Source: Zhaonella formicivorans
Lineage (GTDB): Bacteria; Bacillota; DUOV01; Zhaonellaceae
NCBI RefSeq assembly: GCF_004353525.1
Contig: NZ_CP085524.1
Span: forward strand, 878,001-942,000
DNA: 64,000 nt
Reading direction: 5' to 3'
The position numbers and the translations under genes are program-made. Positions 15,976 to 25,422 of the stretch are shown piece after piece (the first letter of the stretch is position 1; every line of letters begins with the position of its first letter). The notes below the pieces were generated by a model that was not told the origin of the DNA, did not search any database, and saw only the letters and a list, made by a program, of their open reading frames with translations.

Positions 15976-17517
15976 TCAACGCCATGGTTTATGCCTTTTT
16001 ATAAAGTTAAAATCAGCATTATTTAACCCACCTGTGCAGTATAACCCCAAAATGTAAACAAATAACCCCATGCCAATTATATTCATTAAAGCACCCAATC
16101 CCGGCGGATAAAACATTCTATGAACAATAATGTAGTTTAAGAAAATATTCATCAGCAGACCTGCAGCTGCAGGTGATATGAAATTTTTACCCCAATCTAT
16201 TTTAAAACCTGTTAAAACTTGTAACGAGTAAAAATTCAAAGCGGCAGTCACTGCTGCTCCGGCTATCACAGCCGCAGATGTTCCTTTGATACCTATGCCT
16301 GGTATGGCTGTAAGCCAGTAAATGCCTGTTAAGGTGATTAAAGTTCCCACTAAGACATTTCTAAAAATTAAATTAACTTTTCCTAAACCTTGTAAAATTC
16401 CACCAGTAGTTTGTTGGAGGTAAAAAAACGGGCAGCCCAAAGCTAATGCCTTTAAGACCGGACTCGCTTCCGGTGCGTTATATAATAAAATCATTATTTC
16501 CTGCGCAAGTTGGGTAAAGATGACTAAACAGGGTACTGCAGTAAGAACAGTTATCCTCACTGCTTGATTTATTCTTTTTTTTATTAAAGCGAAATTGATA
16601 CAAGCCAGCGCTTCGGAAATTGCCGGCACCAGGGAAATCGCCAAAGAAACAGTGATGATGGAAGGCAAATTAATCAGGGAAAAAGCCATTCCGGAAAAAT
16701 GTCCGTAAATTTTAGTAGCTTCGTTGATTGTAAAGCCTGAAAAAATCAACCTCTTAGGTATTAAAACAGCCTGCAAAGTTAATGAGGCTGCTAAAACCAC
16801 CCGGGTCAATGTTACGGGAATAGCTAAGCCGTAAATATTGGCAAGTGTTTGTATAATACTTTGGGTTGGTCCACTGGCAATTTGCCTGATTTCTCTGTTT
16901 TGCCAGAAGAAACAAAGCAAGATAAGTAAACCGGCAAGTTCACCGCATACCATGGCCAAAGCTAGCCCGGCGGAAGCAAATTCTATACCATAACTCAATA
17001 AAAATGATGCGGCACTAATACCGATCGTAAATCTTACAAGCTGCTCCACTATTTGACTTACCGCTGAGGGCAACATATTTTGCAGGCCTTGAAAATACCC
17101 ACGAAAAGCTGAGCCAACTGCAACGATAAAAACGGCAGGGATTGCGGTTATAAAAGGCCAGTAAACCCTGACATCAGTAAAAATACGCCCAGTCATATAA
17201 GGTGCAATCCAAATCATCAGTACAGTACTAACCAATCCCGATCCTAGTAAAAATTGTAGAGCAACAAAAAAAATTTTTTTTACTTGACCGATGTTTTTTC
17301 GAGCATACTCTTCCGAGATTAATTTGGACACGGCAACCGGAATCCCGGCAGTTGTTAACACCAGGATTAATGAATAAACGGGAAAAACCATCTCATATAA
17401 ACCAATGCCTTCGGCACCAATTAAGCGCACGATGTATACCCTGTAAATAAAGGCAAGCACCCGTGTGGTAAAACTTGCTATCATCAGTAGAAGCGCACCT
17501 TGTACAAACTTTTGCAA
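15976..17517 (-). CDS. spoVB: Stage V sporulation protein B, MATE/MOP-type lipid flippase
   Basis: About 513 residues with some 13-14 membrane segments. The N-terminus TTRVLAFIYRVYIVRLIGAEGIGLYEM and YSLILVLTTAGIPVAVSKLISEE are typical of SpoVB/YtgP polysaccharide transporters. These MOP-superfamily flippases act in spore cortex or cell-wall precursor export. A GTG at 17532 is in frame, but the GGGGGGA there fits better as a ribosome binding site for the TTG at 17517. Divergent from the EF-G gene across a 276-bp spacer. Confidence 0.83.
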   Translation of the reverse strand: MQKFVQGALLLMIASFTTRVLAFIYRVYIVRLIGAEGIGLYEMVFPVYSLILVLTTAGIPVAVSKLISEEYARKNIGQVKKIFFVALQFLLGSGLVSTVLMIWIAPYMTGRIFTDVRVYWPFITAIPAVFIVAVGSAFRGYFQGLQNMLPSAVSQIVEQLVRFTIGISAASFLLSYGIEFASAGLALAMVCGELAGLLILLCFFWQNREIRQIASGPTQSIIQTLANIYGLAIPVTLTRVVLAASLTLQAVLIPKRLIFSGFTINEATKIYGHFSGMAFSLINLPSIITVSLAISLVPAISEALACINFALIKKRINQAVRITVLTAVPCLVIFTQLAQEIMILLYNAPEASPVLKALALGCPFFYLQQTTGGILQGLGKVNLIFRNVLVGTLITLTGIYWLTAIPGIGIKGTSAAVIAGAAVTAALNFYSLQVLTGFKIDWGKNFISPAAAGLLMNIFLNYIIVHRMFYPPGLGALMNIIGMGLFVYILGLYCTGGLNNADFNFIKRHKPWR

Positions 17518-17733
17518 AATCTTTCCCCCCACTAAGCTCTTACTACATAACTATGCTGGTAAAAAAATCATTAGTAAAAAAAGTTATAACAACAGAAGGA
17601 AGATTGTATAAATTAAAGTAAACATGGCAAAATATGGATTAAGTTAGCTATTTTGTCAGATTTGCTAAAAAAAATTACCAGAGAAAAAAGGATTTTAAGG
17701 TTCTCGAAGAAAATATATAACATGCTTGGTACT

Positions 17734-17763
17734 AAACGGTGGTTTGCCGCAAACCGCCGGTTT
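17734..17763 (+). promoter_or_regulatory. Leader hairpin of the EF-G paralogue
   Basis: AAACGGTGGTTTG / CAAACCGCCGGTTT forms a 13-bp stem with one bulge and a CCG loop, ending 30 bases before the start codon and followed by TTTT. It could attenuate transcription of the downstream gene (inference). Confidence 0.55.
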
Positions 17764-17793
17764 TAGAAATGTAAGTAACAAAGGAGGAGGCAG

Positions 17794-19842
17794 ATGAAAG
17801 TCTACGAATCAGGTAAGATTAGAAATGTAGGTATTGTGGCCCACGGTGGTGCCGGTAAGACTTCACTTACTGAAGCCTTGTTATTTAACGTGGGAACTAT
17901 TACCCGTCTGGGTAAGGTTGATGAGGGCAATACAACAACAGATTACCTCCCGGAAGAAATCAAACGCAAAATCACTATTAACATGGCTATGGCTCCAATT
18001 GAATGGCGTGACACTAAGATCAACTTGTTGGATACGCCAGGATACGCGGACTTTATTGGCGATGTAAAAGGAGCATTACGAGTTGTTGATGGTTTGATTT
18101 TCACGGTTTGTGCTGTATCCGGAGTAGAAGTTCAGACCGAAATAATCTGGGAATATGCGGATCAAGCAAACCTGCCTCGATTAGTCTTTGTAAACAAAAT
18201 GGATCGCGAAAACGCCAACTTCTACAATGTGCTTGATCAGCTGCAACAAACTTTTACTGGAAAGCATATTGTTCCAATTCAACTGCCAATTGGCGCCGAG
18301 GATAGTTTTCAAGGGGTTATTGATCTGTTGGAGATGAAAGCATTTAGATTCGAAGGTCCAAACAGTAAGTGCCAAGAAATTAGTTTACCGTCGGAATCCG
18401 AGGATGAAGCAGCCACATACCGTTTAAGCTTAATGGAAGCTGCTGCCGAAGGTGATGACGAACTGTTAATGAAATATTTGGACGGGGAAGAATTAAATGC
18501 AGAAGAAATAAAGTTTGGATTAAAAGCAGGGATAACCGCAGGAAAAGTAGTACCCGTATTATGTGGCTCCGCTTTAAAAAATATAGCAACTACCCCTCTC
18601 TTGGACGTGATTGTTGATTACCTGCCTTCGCCTTTGGAACGGGTAGGTGAAACAAAAGAACTAAGCAAAGAACCTTTGGCCGCTTTAGTATTTAAAACTA
18701 TAGCCGACCCATATGTAGGAAAAATTAGTTTCTTCAGGGTTTTTGAAGGCACATTGAAAGCTGATAGCGTTGTATACAATGCTAACAAGGAGAACGAAGA
18801 AAAAATCGGGCAGCTTTTCATCATGACCGGAAAAAACCAACAACCTGTCACAGAGGTTAGGGCAGGCGATATTGCGGCAATTACCAAACTTCAATTTACC
18901 ACCACTGGCGATACTCTCACACTAAAAACTAATGCAAAAATTTTAGAAGGGATTGAATTCCCGGTTCCGACTTTATCTGTTGCTATCCAACCAAAAAGCA
19001 AGGGTGATGAGGATAAACTCGGAAGCGCCTTAAGCAGGCTCTTAGAAGAAGATACAACTCTAAAACTGGAAAAGAATCTGGAAACGAAAGAAACTTTGCT
19101 CACGGGCATGGGAGAAATGCATTTAGATATCATTATCGAGCGTCTACAGCGCAAATTCGGCGTTGAAGTCGTAATGTCGAACCCAAAAGTACCTTACCGA
19201 GAAACAATCAAGGCTGCTGTTACTAGAATAGAAGGAAAGCATAAAAAACAATCCGGCGGACACGGACAATACGGGCATGTATTTATCGATTTGGCTCCTC
19301 TGGATTCCGGCGAATTTGAATTCCAGGAAACTATTTTTGGCGGAGCTGTACCGAAACAATATATACCTGCAGTTGAAAAGGGTATTAAAGAGGCTATGCC
19401 TGAAGGTATCCTGGCCGGTTATCCGGTTACCAATGTGAAGGTTACCTTAACCGACGGATCTTACCACCCGGTTGATTCCTCGGAAATGGCCTTCAAAATT
19501 GCAGCTGCGCTGGCATTTCGTAAAGCCCTGGAAAAGGCAAAACCAGTTTTGCTGGAACCTTATATGAACGTTGAAGTAACCGTTCCCGAGCAGTTTATGG
19601 GCGATATTATAGGAGATTTCAACAGCAAGCGGGGAAGGATACTCGGTATGGAACCTAAGGGTAAAAACCAGATCATTAGAGCAATGGTTCCTTTAGCTGA
19701 AATGTATAAATACGCTATTGATTTAAAATCAATAACTCAAGGCCGTGGTAGTTTTACCATGACTTTTGCCCAATATGAAGAAGTTCCGCAAAATATTGCC
19801 GAAAAAATAATTGAAGCGGCGAAAGTAGCTAAAAGCAGTTAA
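17794..19842 (+). CDS. EF-G-like translational GTPase, non-canonical paralogue
   Basis: 682 residues with all EF-G domains. The P-loop reads AHGGAGKTS instead of the canonical AHIDAGKTT, and switch II reads DTPGYADF, so the catalytic His is replaced by Tyr84. This matches the EF-G2-like branch rather than housekeeping FusA. NKMDREN (G4) and SGGHGQYGHVFIDL (domain IV) are present. A role in translocation under special conditions or in ribosome recycling is inference. AAAGGAGGAGG precedes the ATG and a terminator follows. No str operon genes are adjacent, which agrees with a secondary EF-G. Confidence 0.88.
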   Translation: MKVYESGKIRNVGIVAHGGAGKTSLTEALLFNVGTITRLGKVDEGNTTTDYLPEEIKRKITINMAMAPIEWRDTKINLLDTPGYADFIGDVKGALRVVDGLIFTVCAVSGVEVQTEIIWEYADQANLPRLVFVNKMDRENANFYNVLDQLQQTFTGKHIVPIQLPIGAEDSFQGVIDLLEMKAFRFEGPNSKCQEISLPSESEDEAATYRLSLMEAAAEGDDELLMKYLDGEELNAEEIKFGLKAGITAGKVVPVLCGSALKNIATTPLLDVIVDYLPSPLERVGETKELSKEPLAALVFKTIADPYVGKISFFRVFEGTLKADSVVYNANKENEEKIGQLFIMTGKNQQPVTEVRAGDIAAITKLQFTTTGDTLTLKTNAKILEGIEFPVPTLSVAIQPKSKGDEDKLGSALSRLLEEDTTLKLEKNLETKETLLTGMGEMHLDIIIERLQRKFGVEVVMSNPKVPYRETIKAAVTRIEGKHKKQSGGHGQYGHVFIDLAPLDSGEFEFQETIFGGAVPKQYIPAVEKGIKEAMPEGILAGYPVTNVKVTLTDGSYHPVDSSEMAFKIAAALAFRKALEKAKPVLLEPYMNVEVTVPEQFMGDIIGDFNSKRGRILGMEPKGKNQIIRAMVPLAEMYKYAIDLKSITQGRGSFTMTFAQYEEVPQNIAEKIIEAAKVAKSS

Positions 19843-19897
19843 AAAATTTTATAGGCGTATTCGCCCAGAAATTTACACATCCGGCATAGTTAAAGAA

Positions 19898-19922
19898 AAG
19901 AGGTCGTTAAGGCGACCTCTTT
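19898..19922 (+). terminator. Terminator of the EF-G gene
   Basis: Perfect 9-bp stem AAGAGGTCG / CGACCTCTT, loop TTAAGG. A further 8-bp inverted repeat AGCTCGCA / TGCGAGCT spans 19936-20010 in otherwise gene-free sequence. Confidence 0.82.
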
Positions 19923-20054
19923 AGTTTGTAGATAAAGCTCGCACGCCGTTACCGAGAGCTTTGCTGCCAGCCTTGAGCGAACAATTCCCGCTCCATAATA
20001 CCTGCGAGCTAGTAATAGTTTGTTGATAGTAAGGTGACCAATTTTTAATGAATA

Positions 20055-20087
20055 AAAAAATCGAGCGCACTTGGCGCCCGATTTTTT
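20055..20087 (-). terminator. Terminator of the tRNA-Trp locus
   Basis: AAAAAATCGAGCGC pairs with GCGCCCGATTTTTT apart from one mismatch. Positioned just beyond the tRNA 3' end for leftward transcription. Confidence 0.7.
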
Positions 20088-20090
20088 CAT

Positions 20091-20135
20091 TGGCAGGGGA
20101 GACAGGAATCGAACCCGCAACCAACGGATTTGGAG
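20091..20135 (-). tRNA. 3' half of tRNA-Trp (CCA), ICE attL core
   Basis: The minus strand gives anticodon loop CTCCAAA, the 3' anticodon strand TCCGT, a T arm with GTTCGATT, the acceptor 3' strand and CCA. Upstream of the loop the sequence is AAGAA, which cannot pair with TCCGT, and no D arm follows. The gene is therefore cut at the anticodon loop. This is what a tRNA-targeting integrase leaves at the end distal to the tRNA 5' half. The intact tRNA-Trp should be at the other ICE end, outside this window. Confidence 0.8.
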
Positions 20136-20159
20136 TTCTTCTTCATGTATCCTGTTATG

Positions 20160-20267
20160 TTTTAGTTATATTTACTAAGTTTCAAAGGCAGGTTTTTTTT
20201 GCAGTTTGTTATGTATTTGCTAACTAAATTTTAGTTGTGTACGGGTAATTTCTTTTAGATTTTAGTT
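20160..20267. promoter_or_regulatory. Direct repeats next to attL, candidate integrase arm sites
   Basis: TTTTAGTT occurs at 20160-20167, 20229-20236 and 20260-20267, with a near copy TTTTAGAT at 20253-20260. The spacing and position 25-130 bp inside the attL core resemble arm-type binding sites of tyrosine integrases. A hairpin with a T tail, AGGGCCTT / AAGGCTCT, follows at 20303-20330. Confidence 0.4.
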
Positions 20268-20403
20268 GGTTTGTTTGCGGATATGTTTGTAATCCATTTT
20301 TAAGGGCCTTGAAGAAGGCTCTTTCTTTTTGCTGCATGGATCACCAAATTGCAAGCTCAAACCCCGGATGTAACAGGTTTATTTATTTTGGAGGTGGTCA
20401 TAG

Positions 20404-21038
20404 ATGGATAAAGAACTTTATTTAATTTTAAAGCCCTATGATAACTGGTGGAATGATGAAGGAGAAGAAAAAAACTTGCAGGCGAAAAAAGCTTTAAACG
20501 ATTTTTACAAAGAATTAAAAAAATACAGGGTTGATAGAAATTATACCAAAAGAGACATATTGCATTTCTCTTATTTTCAATATCTGGTTAATATTAAAAG
20601 AGCTTTCATGCAGCAACAGTTTATGAGGGCTTGTAATGAAATAGTTTCCCTAATGCATTATGGGCCTTTTTTTCAGGGGAGAATTTACTATAATGTACTT
20701 AGGGTGTTGGAAGATTTGATAACATTAAAAATATTTTTGCTAATAAATTTAAATTCGATGAACTCAATCACATGGCATATTATTTTTCTTATGTAGATAT
20801 ATGTTACGTTTGTAACGGAAACCATTCTGTTGCTTCCGGCATCGTGTACAAAAAGGGACATATTGAGGCTAAAGTATACGATATAACCAGGCTTTTTGAG
20901 CATGTATATACGGATGGTTTATATTGGTATAATAGTCACAACAACGACATTTTAGATGATTTATTTGATTTTCGTGTAGGGGTTATATATGAAGTTTCAA
21001 AGTTAAAATACGGAGTAAAGGCGGATTTAAAGGGCTGA
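20404..21038 (+). pseudogene. Frameshifted gene for a protein of about 211 aa, unknown
   Basis: Frame one starts at ATG 20404 behind GGAGGTGG and reads well to VLEDLITLK. Frame two continues NIFANKFKFDELNHMAYYFS and CYVCNGNHSVASGIVYKKG to the stop at 21038. They join with a -1 shift at the AAAAA run 20727-20731. The C-terminal part contains a CYVC pair and several Tyr and Trp. I do not recognise the family. It is first in the ICE after attL, and a G-U-containing hairpin with a T run ends it near 21027-21050. A real frameshift mutation, programmed slippage or sequencing error are all possible. Confidence 0.6.
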
Positions 21039-21126
21039 AAGGCTCTTTTTTTATTTGTTATAGCTTCGGGCCGGATGCCGTACCGGCTTATATTAATGTC
21101 AACACTGCAAAGAGAGGTGAATCAAA

Positions 21127-22317
21127 TTGAACATTGCTCTGGCTACCGGTGACCATGACTTGAACAGAGCAATAAAGGAGAGGGTAAAAAATTATGGGTC
21201 AATCATAGAATTCAGCTGCAAAGAGGAAATTGGGGTATCTGCAGATATTGAGTGCTTCATACTCTCTTCCTCCCTGGCAGGGGAAATTTCCTGTGAAAAG
21301 CTGCTGGAATCAATTATTTCTAAAAACAAAAGGGTTATCTTAATTGCTGCTGTTGAAGAGAAGGACCTGGTCGAATTTGCGTTGACTCTTGGCATCTATG
21401 ACATCGTATTTCAACCCGCCAGGGTTGAGCTTATCATAAAACTGCTTTTTGAACCGGCAGGATTGGATTATGTGTCTGAGTTTGTATTGAATAAAAAAAT
21501 GCCGGAAATAAATCACTATGTAATGCCCAAATATGTAATTAAAGAGCAGTCTGCCCGGGCTAAAATATCAGCCTGGTGGAGTGCCCAGGGCAGGGCAGGG
21601 AAAACGTCTTTGGCGGTAATGCAGGCAGTTTGGCTTGCGAGGACGTATCCCGAAAAAGTTGCATTGCTTGACTTTAAGGAAGTTACGCCTCATGTGCATA
21701 AATTTCTCAAGCTTGAAACAACCGCAGGCATCGAATGCCTTTATGAGGCCTTTGAGCAGAATTCTTTGACTGCTGTTAAAGTTCTGGAGCATATGCAAAA
21801 GAAATATGGAGTCTATTTCCTGACTGGTGTGGGTTTAAAAAGCTTTTATAAATTTACTGAAAAGTATTTTGGCAAGGTACTTGAACTGTTGAAAACGGAA
21901 TTTGATTATATTGTAGTTGATTTAAATGATGGACTTTTCTTTTCGTCTACTGCTGCTGCGCTGCAGCTGGCAGAAGAAATCAATGTGGTTTTACTGCCTC
22001 ATATGTATTTACTGGAAGATACCAGAGACATGGTTAATTTTTTAAAGGATAAATGGGATATAGAGGACAGATGTATCCGGTTTGTACTAAATAAAACCGG
22101 TTCAGGCAGCTTAGAAGCGGAAACGGTGGAAAGGGTGTTCAGGAAATCTGTAATGTGTGTTATTGAGCATAAAGAAATTGCAAAAATTGCTTATGGTGGT
22201 CAGCCATATATCTCGGGCATTGCTTCTGTGTTTGGCAGCCAGAAATCAAAAGGTGAAGAAACATTATTCAAGAGAAGCTGGCTGGGGAGGGTTGTTAATG
22301 CTGGTAAATCCGTATAA
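21127..22317 (+). CDS. tadZ: TadZ/CpaE-like pilus assembly ATPase
   Basis: 396 residues starting at TTG behind AGAGAGGTG. A receiver-like N-terminal domain (about 1-115) precedes a MinD/ParA-type ATPase domain with a deviant Walker A QGRAGKTS near 157-164 and VALLDFKE. TadZ/CpaE proteins localise Tad pilus machinery at the membrane. It is the first gene of the pilus operon and overlaps cpaF by 20 bases. A distant paralogue lies at 50008. Confidence 0.78.
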   Translation: MNIALATGDHDLNRAIKERVKNYGSIIEFSCKEEIGVSADIECFILSSSLAGEISCEKLLESIISKNKRVILIAAVEEKDLVEFALTLGIYDIVFQPARVELIIKLLFEPAGLDYVSEFVLNKKMPEINHYVMPKYVIKEQSARAKISAWWSAQGRAGKTSLAVMQAVWLARTYPEKVALLDFKEVTPHVHKFLKLETTAGIECLYEAFEQNSLTAVKVLEHMQKKYGVYFLTGVGLKSFYKFTEKYFGKVLELLKTEFDYIVVDLNDGLFFSSTAAALQLAEEINVVLLPHMYLLEDTRDMVNFLKDKWDIEDRCIRFVLNKTGSGSLEAETVERVFRKSVMCVIEHKEIAKIAYGGQPYISGIASVFGSQKSKGEETLFKRSWLGRVVNAGKSV

Positions 22318-23458
22318 CATTGGTCTGATAAATCCGACAAAGCAAATAAGCCAGGTCAAGCAGCCTTTTGAAAAAATGACCGATGAAATTATAGAAGAAC
22401 TGCTGCTAAAAAAACTGGATTTAATCTCCGGCGTACAGCAGGGTAAGTTTACCATATCTTCTGTAAAAACAGAAATAAGGGGACTGGTTGCTGAAAAGAA
22501 TTTACGTCCGGAAAACCTTGATGAGTTTGTGGAGTCGGTTGTTAATAACCTGTTTGGCTATGACCTACTGCAGCCTTATATAGAAGATCCTGATGTTAGC
22601 GATATTCTTGGCAATAACCATAATACATTTTATATTAAGAAATTCGGAGTAAAGATACGTATACCAGTTGATTTTGGCAGTGAACAAAACTATCTTAAGT
22701 TTCTTTACAAGGTGGCTGCAATTTGTGGAGACAAGATTGACGAAAACATGAATGCTGAAGCTGTGTTTTCAGACAAAAAAAGGAATATGCGCATCGTAAT
22801 ATCACTTAAGCCTGTTAGTGCCAAGGCCCCTACTATAGCTATCCGAAAGCACACCCGTACTTACTCCCTGTGTGAACTGGCTGAAATGGGTATGCTGGAC
22901 AGGGAGCAAAAGGACTTGCTGCATGAGGCAGTGCTTAAAAGAAAAAATATTATTATTGCAGGGAAGGGAGGTTCGGGAAAAAGCACGCTGCTTGGCGCAT
23001 TAATTGCTCTGGTGCCTTACACTGAAAGGGGGTTACTCATTCAGGAGACTTTTGAAATCGAACCGGAACATCCCGATGTTGTCTGTAAGCTTGTCAGACT
23101 TTCGGATAACCCTTTTGTAAAGGACTACACCCTTTTTGACCTCACTAAGATAGGTCTGCTGATGAGTATGGACAGAATATTTATCGGAGAGTTGAAAGAC
23201 CGGGAGGCCTTTGACTTTTTCAATGCGGTTTTTACAGGACATGAGGGAAGTATGGCCACTGTCCACGCTCCTTCAGCCGGGCAGGTGATAGAAAGGTTAT
23301 TACAGCTTATGGCCAGAGCCAACACAAATGTTGCTTATGAAGAACTGAAAAAAATGCTGGCCGAGACCCTGGATATTGTTGTGTTTATGAAGGACTTTAA
23401 GATAAAAGAAGTTTTTAACCTTAAACAACAACGGAAAGGAAACGGGGAGGTATGCTAG
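22298..23458 (+). CDS. cpaF: CpaF/TadA secretion ATPase
   Basis: 386 residues from ATG 22298 (GGGGAGG upstream); a longer frame begins at 22157 inside tadZ and is not needed. The N-terminal part has NLFGYDLLQPYIEDPDVSDI, typical of CpaF/VirB11. Walker A is GKGGSGKST near 222, followed by EIEPEHPD, Walker B RIFIGELKD, and TGHEGSMATVHAPSAGQVIERLL. It powers pilin polymerisation in Tad systems. Overlaps the next gene by 7 bases. Confidence 0.9.
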   Translation: MLVNPYNIGLINPTKQISQVKQPFEKMTDEIIEELLLKKLDLISGVQQGKFTISSVKTEIRGLVAEKNLRPENLDEFVESVVNNLFGYDLLQPYIEDPDVSDILGNNHNTFYIKKFGVKIRIPVDFGSEQNYLKFLYKVAAICGDKIDENMNAEAVFSDKKRNMRIVISLKPVSAKAPTIAIRKHTRTYSLCELAEMGMLDREQKDLLHEAVLKRKNIIIAGKGGSGKSTLLGALIALVPYTERGLLIQETFEIEPEHPDVVCKLVRLSDNPFVKDYTLFDLTKIGLLMSMDRIFIGELKDREAFDFFNAVFTGHEGSMATVHAPSAGQVIERLLQLMARANTNVAYEELKKMLAETLDIVVFMKDFKIKEVFNLKQQRKGNGEVC

Positions 23459-24381
23459 AGGCGACGGGTATTATTTCGTTTGCACTGATTTTTTTTGTTG
23501 CCTACCAGTTTTCTCTTGAACTGGAACATAAGGAACGGTTAAAAGCAGTGCTTAGGAATAATTTTTTGGGCACGAAAGCCTTATACGATAGGCTTGCAGG
23601 TGAATACCTGAGGGAAAACAAGTTTTATATCAGTGTGTTAAAGTACCTGAACAGTATAATATTACGTTCAGGCATACGAAAGTATTTGCCCTGGTTAAAC
23701 GCTGTGTGGCTTATGGTTTTTCTGCTTTTGGCTTTTCTGGTTGCTGCCTTGATCTTAAAAAACTTTGGTTCTATTGCTGCCGGCGCTTATGGCCTGACTT
23801 TTGCCCTGGCCCTGCTGGCCGTATTGTTTCTGATGGCAGCTATTAACAAACAGGCAGTACGAAAGATGTACCTGACTTTTTTAAATGTTTACACAGGGTT
23901 TATTAACGTTGAGAAGAATGAAATCAACGCTTTGGAGCAAACTGCACGGTATATGGAGGAACCTTTACGGTCAGTCATCAGGAGGTGGTGTTTCAGGTAT
24001 AAAATCTCCAATTTGAGTATTGATGATTTTTTGGATGGGATTTTATCCGAGATTAGCGACAGGGAATTTAGAAAGTTTATTAAGTTTACCAGGATGAACC
24101 TGAAGTATGGGGGTGATTACCGGAAAGCTTTGGAGAAAATGAAAGAGCAGGGGGAGAGACTGGCAAGTATATACGCTTTGAAAAGTTCGGGTGCTGTTGT
24201 TGGAACAGGAGCCATCCTGTTTATGATTGTACTGGACTTGCTGCTGCTGTTTTCCCTGACAGGGGAACCGGAGACTATGCTATATCTGAAAAACTCCCTG
24301 AAAGGCCAGATGATGCTCGCTGCAAACGCAGGGGCTATTTTATTTTCCCTCTGGGTTATTTTCAACATTAACAGGGAATAG
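23452..24381 (+). CDS. tadB: TadB-like pilus platform protein
   Basis: 309 residues. A short N-terminal hydrophobic segment, two central segments (about 84-135) and two C-terminal ones flank a cytoplasmic domain, as in the T2SSF/TadB platform. MEEPLRSVIRRWCFRY and FDDFLD-like helices precede the last membrane pair. It is paired with the TadC-like protein that follows. Confidence 0.72.
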   Translation: MLEATGIISFALIFFVAYQFSLELEHKERLKAVLRNNFLGTKALYDRLAGEYLRENKFYISVLKYLNSIILRSGIRKYLPWLNAVWLMVFLLLAFLVAALILKNFGSIAAGAYGLTFALALLAVLFLMAAINKQAVRKMYLTFLNVYTGFINVEKNEINALEQTARYMEEPLRSVIRRWCFRYKISNLSIDDFLDGILSEISDREFRKFIKFTRMNLKYGGDYRKALEKMKEQGERLASIYALKSSGAVVGTGAILFMIVLDLLLLFSLTGEPETMLYLKNSLKGQMMLAANAGAILFSLWVIFNINRE

Positions 24382-24401
24382 GGGGGATCTGAATAGGTGT
24401 A

Positions 24402-25214
24402 TTGCTGATTTTACCGGTTTCTGTTTTGATTACTGTTGCCTTAATTCTTGTGGTAGAAGAAATACGCATTTACCGGCTGGCCAGAAGGTTAGGGATTAAA
24501 GGGTTTTTGGGACATGTTGATTCTTATATACGCACCCGGCCCAAACTGAATGTAAATGCCATTGAGCAAAAGATTAAAAAAGCCGGGACCCCTTTTAACA
24601 TGACACCTGCTGCTTATTATATGGCGAAGGTGCTCCTGCCGGTATGTTTTACCTTCTATGCATTTTTTACCGGGCAGGGGCTTTATGTCCTGGTTTTGTT
24701 GATGGCGGCAGGTTTTTTTCTGCCGGACGCGCTGCTTTTTTCCAAAATACGAGACCGGAGAGAAATGTTCAGAAAAGAATTTCCCGAAACGCTCGATATA
24801 ATCGAACTGGGAATAACAGCCGATGTGCCTCTGGAAGATATTTTTCTCCTGGCTGCTGACGCAGCGGAAGGGGCTGAGCTTAAAAAAGAGCTGCTAATGT
24901 TGTCAGCCAGGTATTTTGTTACAAAGAATAAGGAAGAGTGTTTGCAGCATTTTACTGAAAGCGTGGACATACCTGAAGCAAAAATATTGTCCATGGCCCT
25001 GCTGCAGGGTGAGAAAACAGGCAGGACCAGGGAAATCCTTTCTTCTGTCTCTTCCGGTATGTTTAATGCAGTTCAGGCAAAAGCAGGAAGGGGTGAGAAA
25101 AGCGTTGAGTACAAGATTTTATTTGCTGTTGTGGCCTTAATGGCAAGTTCTGTCATGCTTTATATGCAAGTTTATTTTTCAAACTTAGAAAGTGGGTTAA
25201 AAATATTATTTTAG
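24402..25214 (+). CDS. tadC: TadC-like pilus platform protein
   Basis: 270 residues from TTG 24402; no ATG is available near the GGGGGGA upstream. Membrane segments lie at the N-terminus, at about 70-108 and at the C-terminus. The block RREMFRKEFPETLDIIELGITADVPLEDIF is the T2SSF-domain signature. Together with TadB it forms the inner-membrane platform for the pilus ATPase. Confidence 0.72.
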   Translation: MLILPVSVLITVALILVVEEIRIYRLARRLGIKGFLGHVDSYIRTRPKLNVNAIEQKIKKAGTPFNMTPAAYYMAKVLLPVCFTFYAFFTGQGLYVLVLLMAAGFFLPDALLFSKIRDRREMFRKEFPETLDIIELGITADVPLEDIFLLAADAAEGAELKKELLMLSARYFVTKNKEECLQHFTESVDIPEAKILSMALLQGEKTGRTREILSSVSSGMFNAVQAKAGRGEKSVEYKILFAVVALMASSVMLYMQVYFSNLESGLKILF

Positions 25215-25233
25215 TAACGAGGGAGGAAATAAA

Positions 25234-25422
25234 ATGCTAAAGAAAGTCCGTGAGATTTTGAAAAGCAGAAAAGGAGCCAATGAGGTGATTGCCTTTGTAA
25301 TACTGTTAATTTTTATTTTGCTGGCGGTGGCACCTAAGGTAAAGGGGATTGGGTCAACTACCGGGGCCGGTGTTGACAAATTAAACAACGATCTAAAAGC
25401 TGAACTGGGCGTAACTCCCTGA
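25234..25422 (+). CDS. Flp-pilin-like small protein
   Basis: 62 residues. A short basic leader ending in SRKG is followed by ANEVIAFVILLIFILLAVA, a class III prepilin arrangement that the peptidase at 34347 could cleave. The Glu is at +3 rather than +5 of canonical Flp pilins, so this may be a variant major pilin. A good ribosome site GGGAGG precedes the ATG. It overlaps the next gene by one base. Confidence 0.65.
   Translation: MLKKVREILKSRKGANEVIAFVILLIFILLAVAPKVKGIGSTTGAGVDKLNNDLKAELGVTP

Noticed and set aside
17794-19842. Ribosomal-protection tetracycline resistance gene (TetM type)
   Set aside because: Motifs and length fit the EF-G2-like branch, and it lies outside the mobile element.
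19890-20124. Small frames overlapping the tRNA-Trp remnant on the minus strand
   Set aside because: They run through the tRNA half and terminator hairpins and have no ribosome site; a common artefact at tRNA loci.
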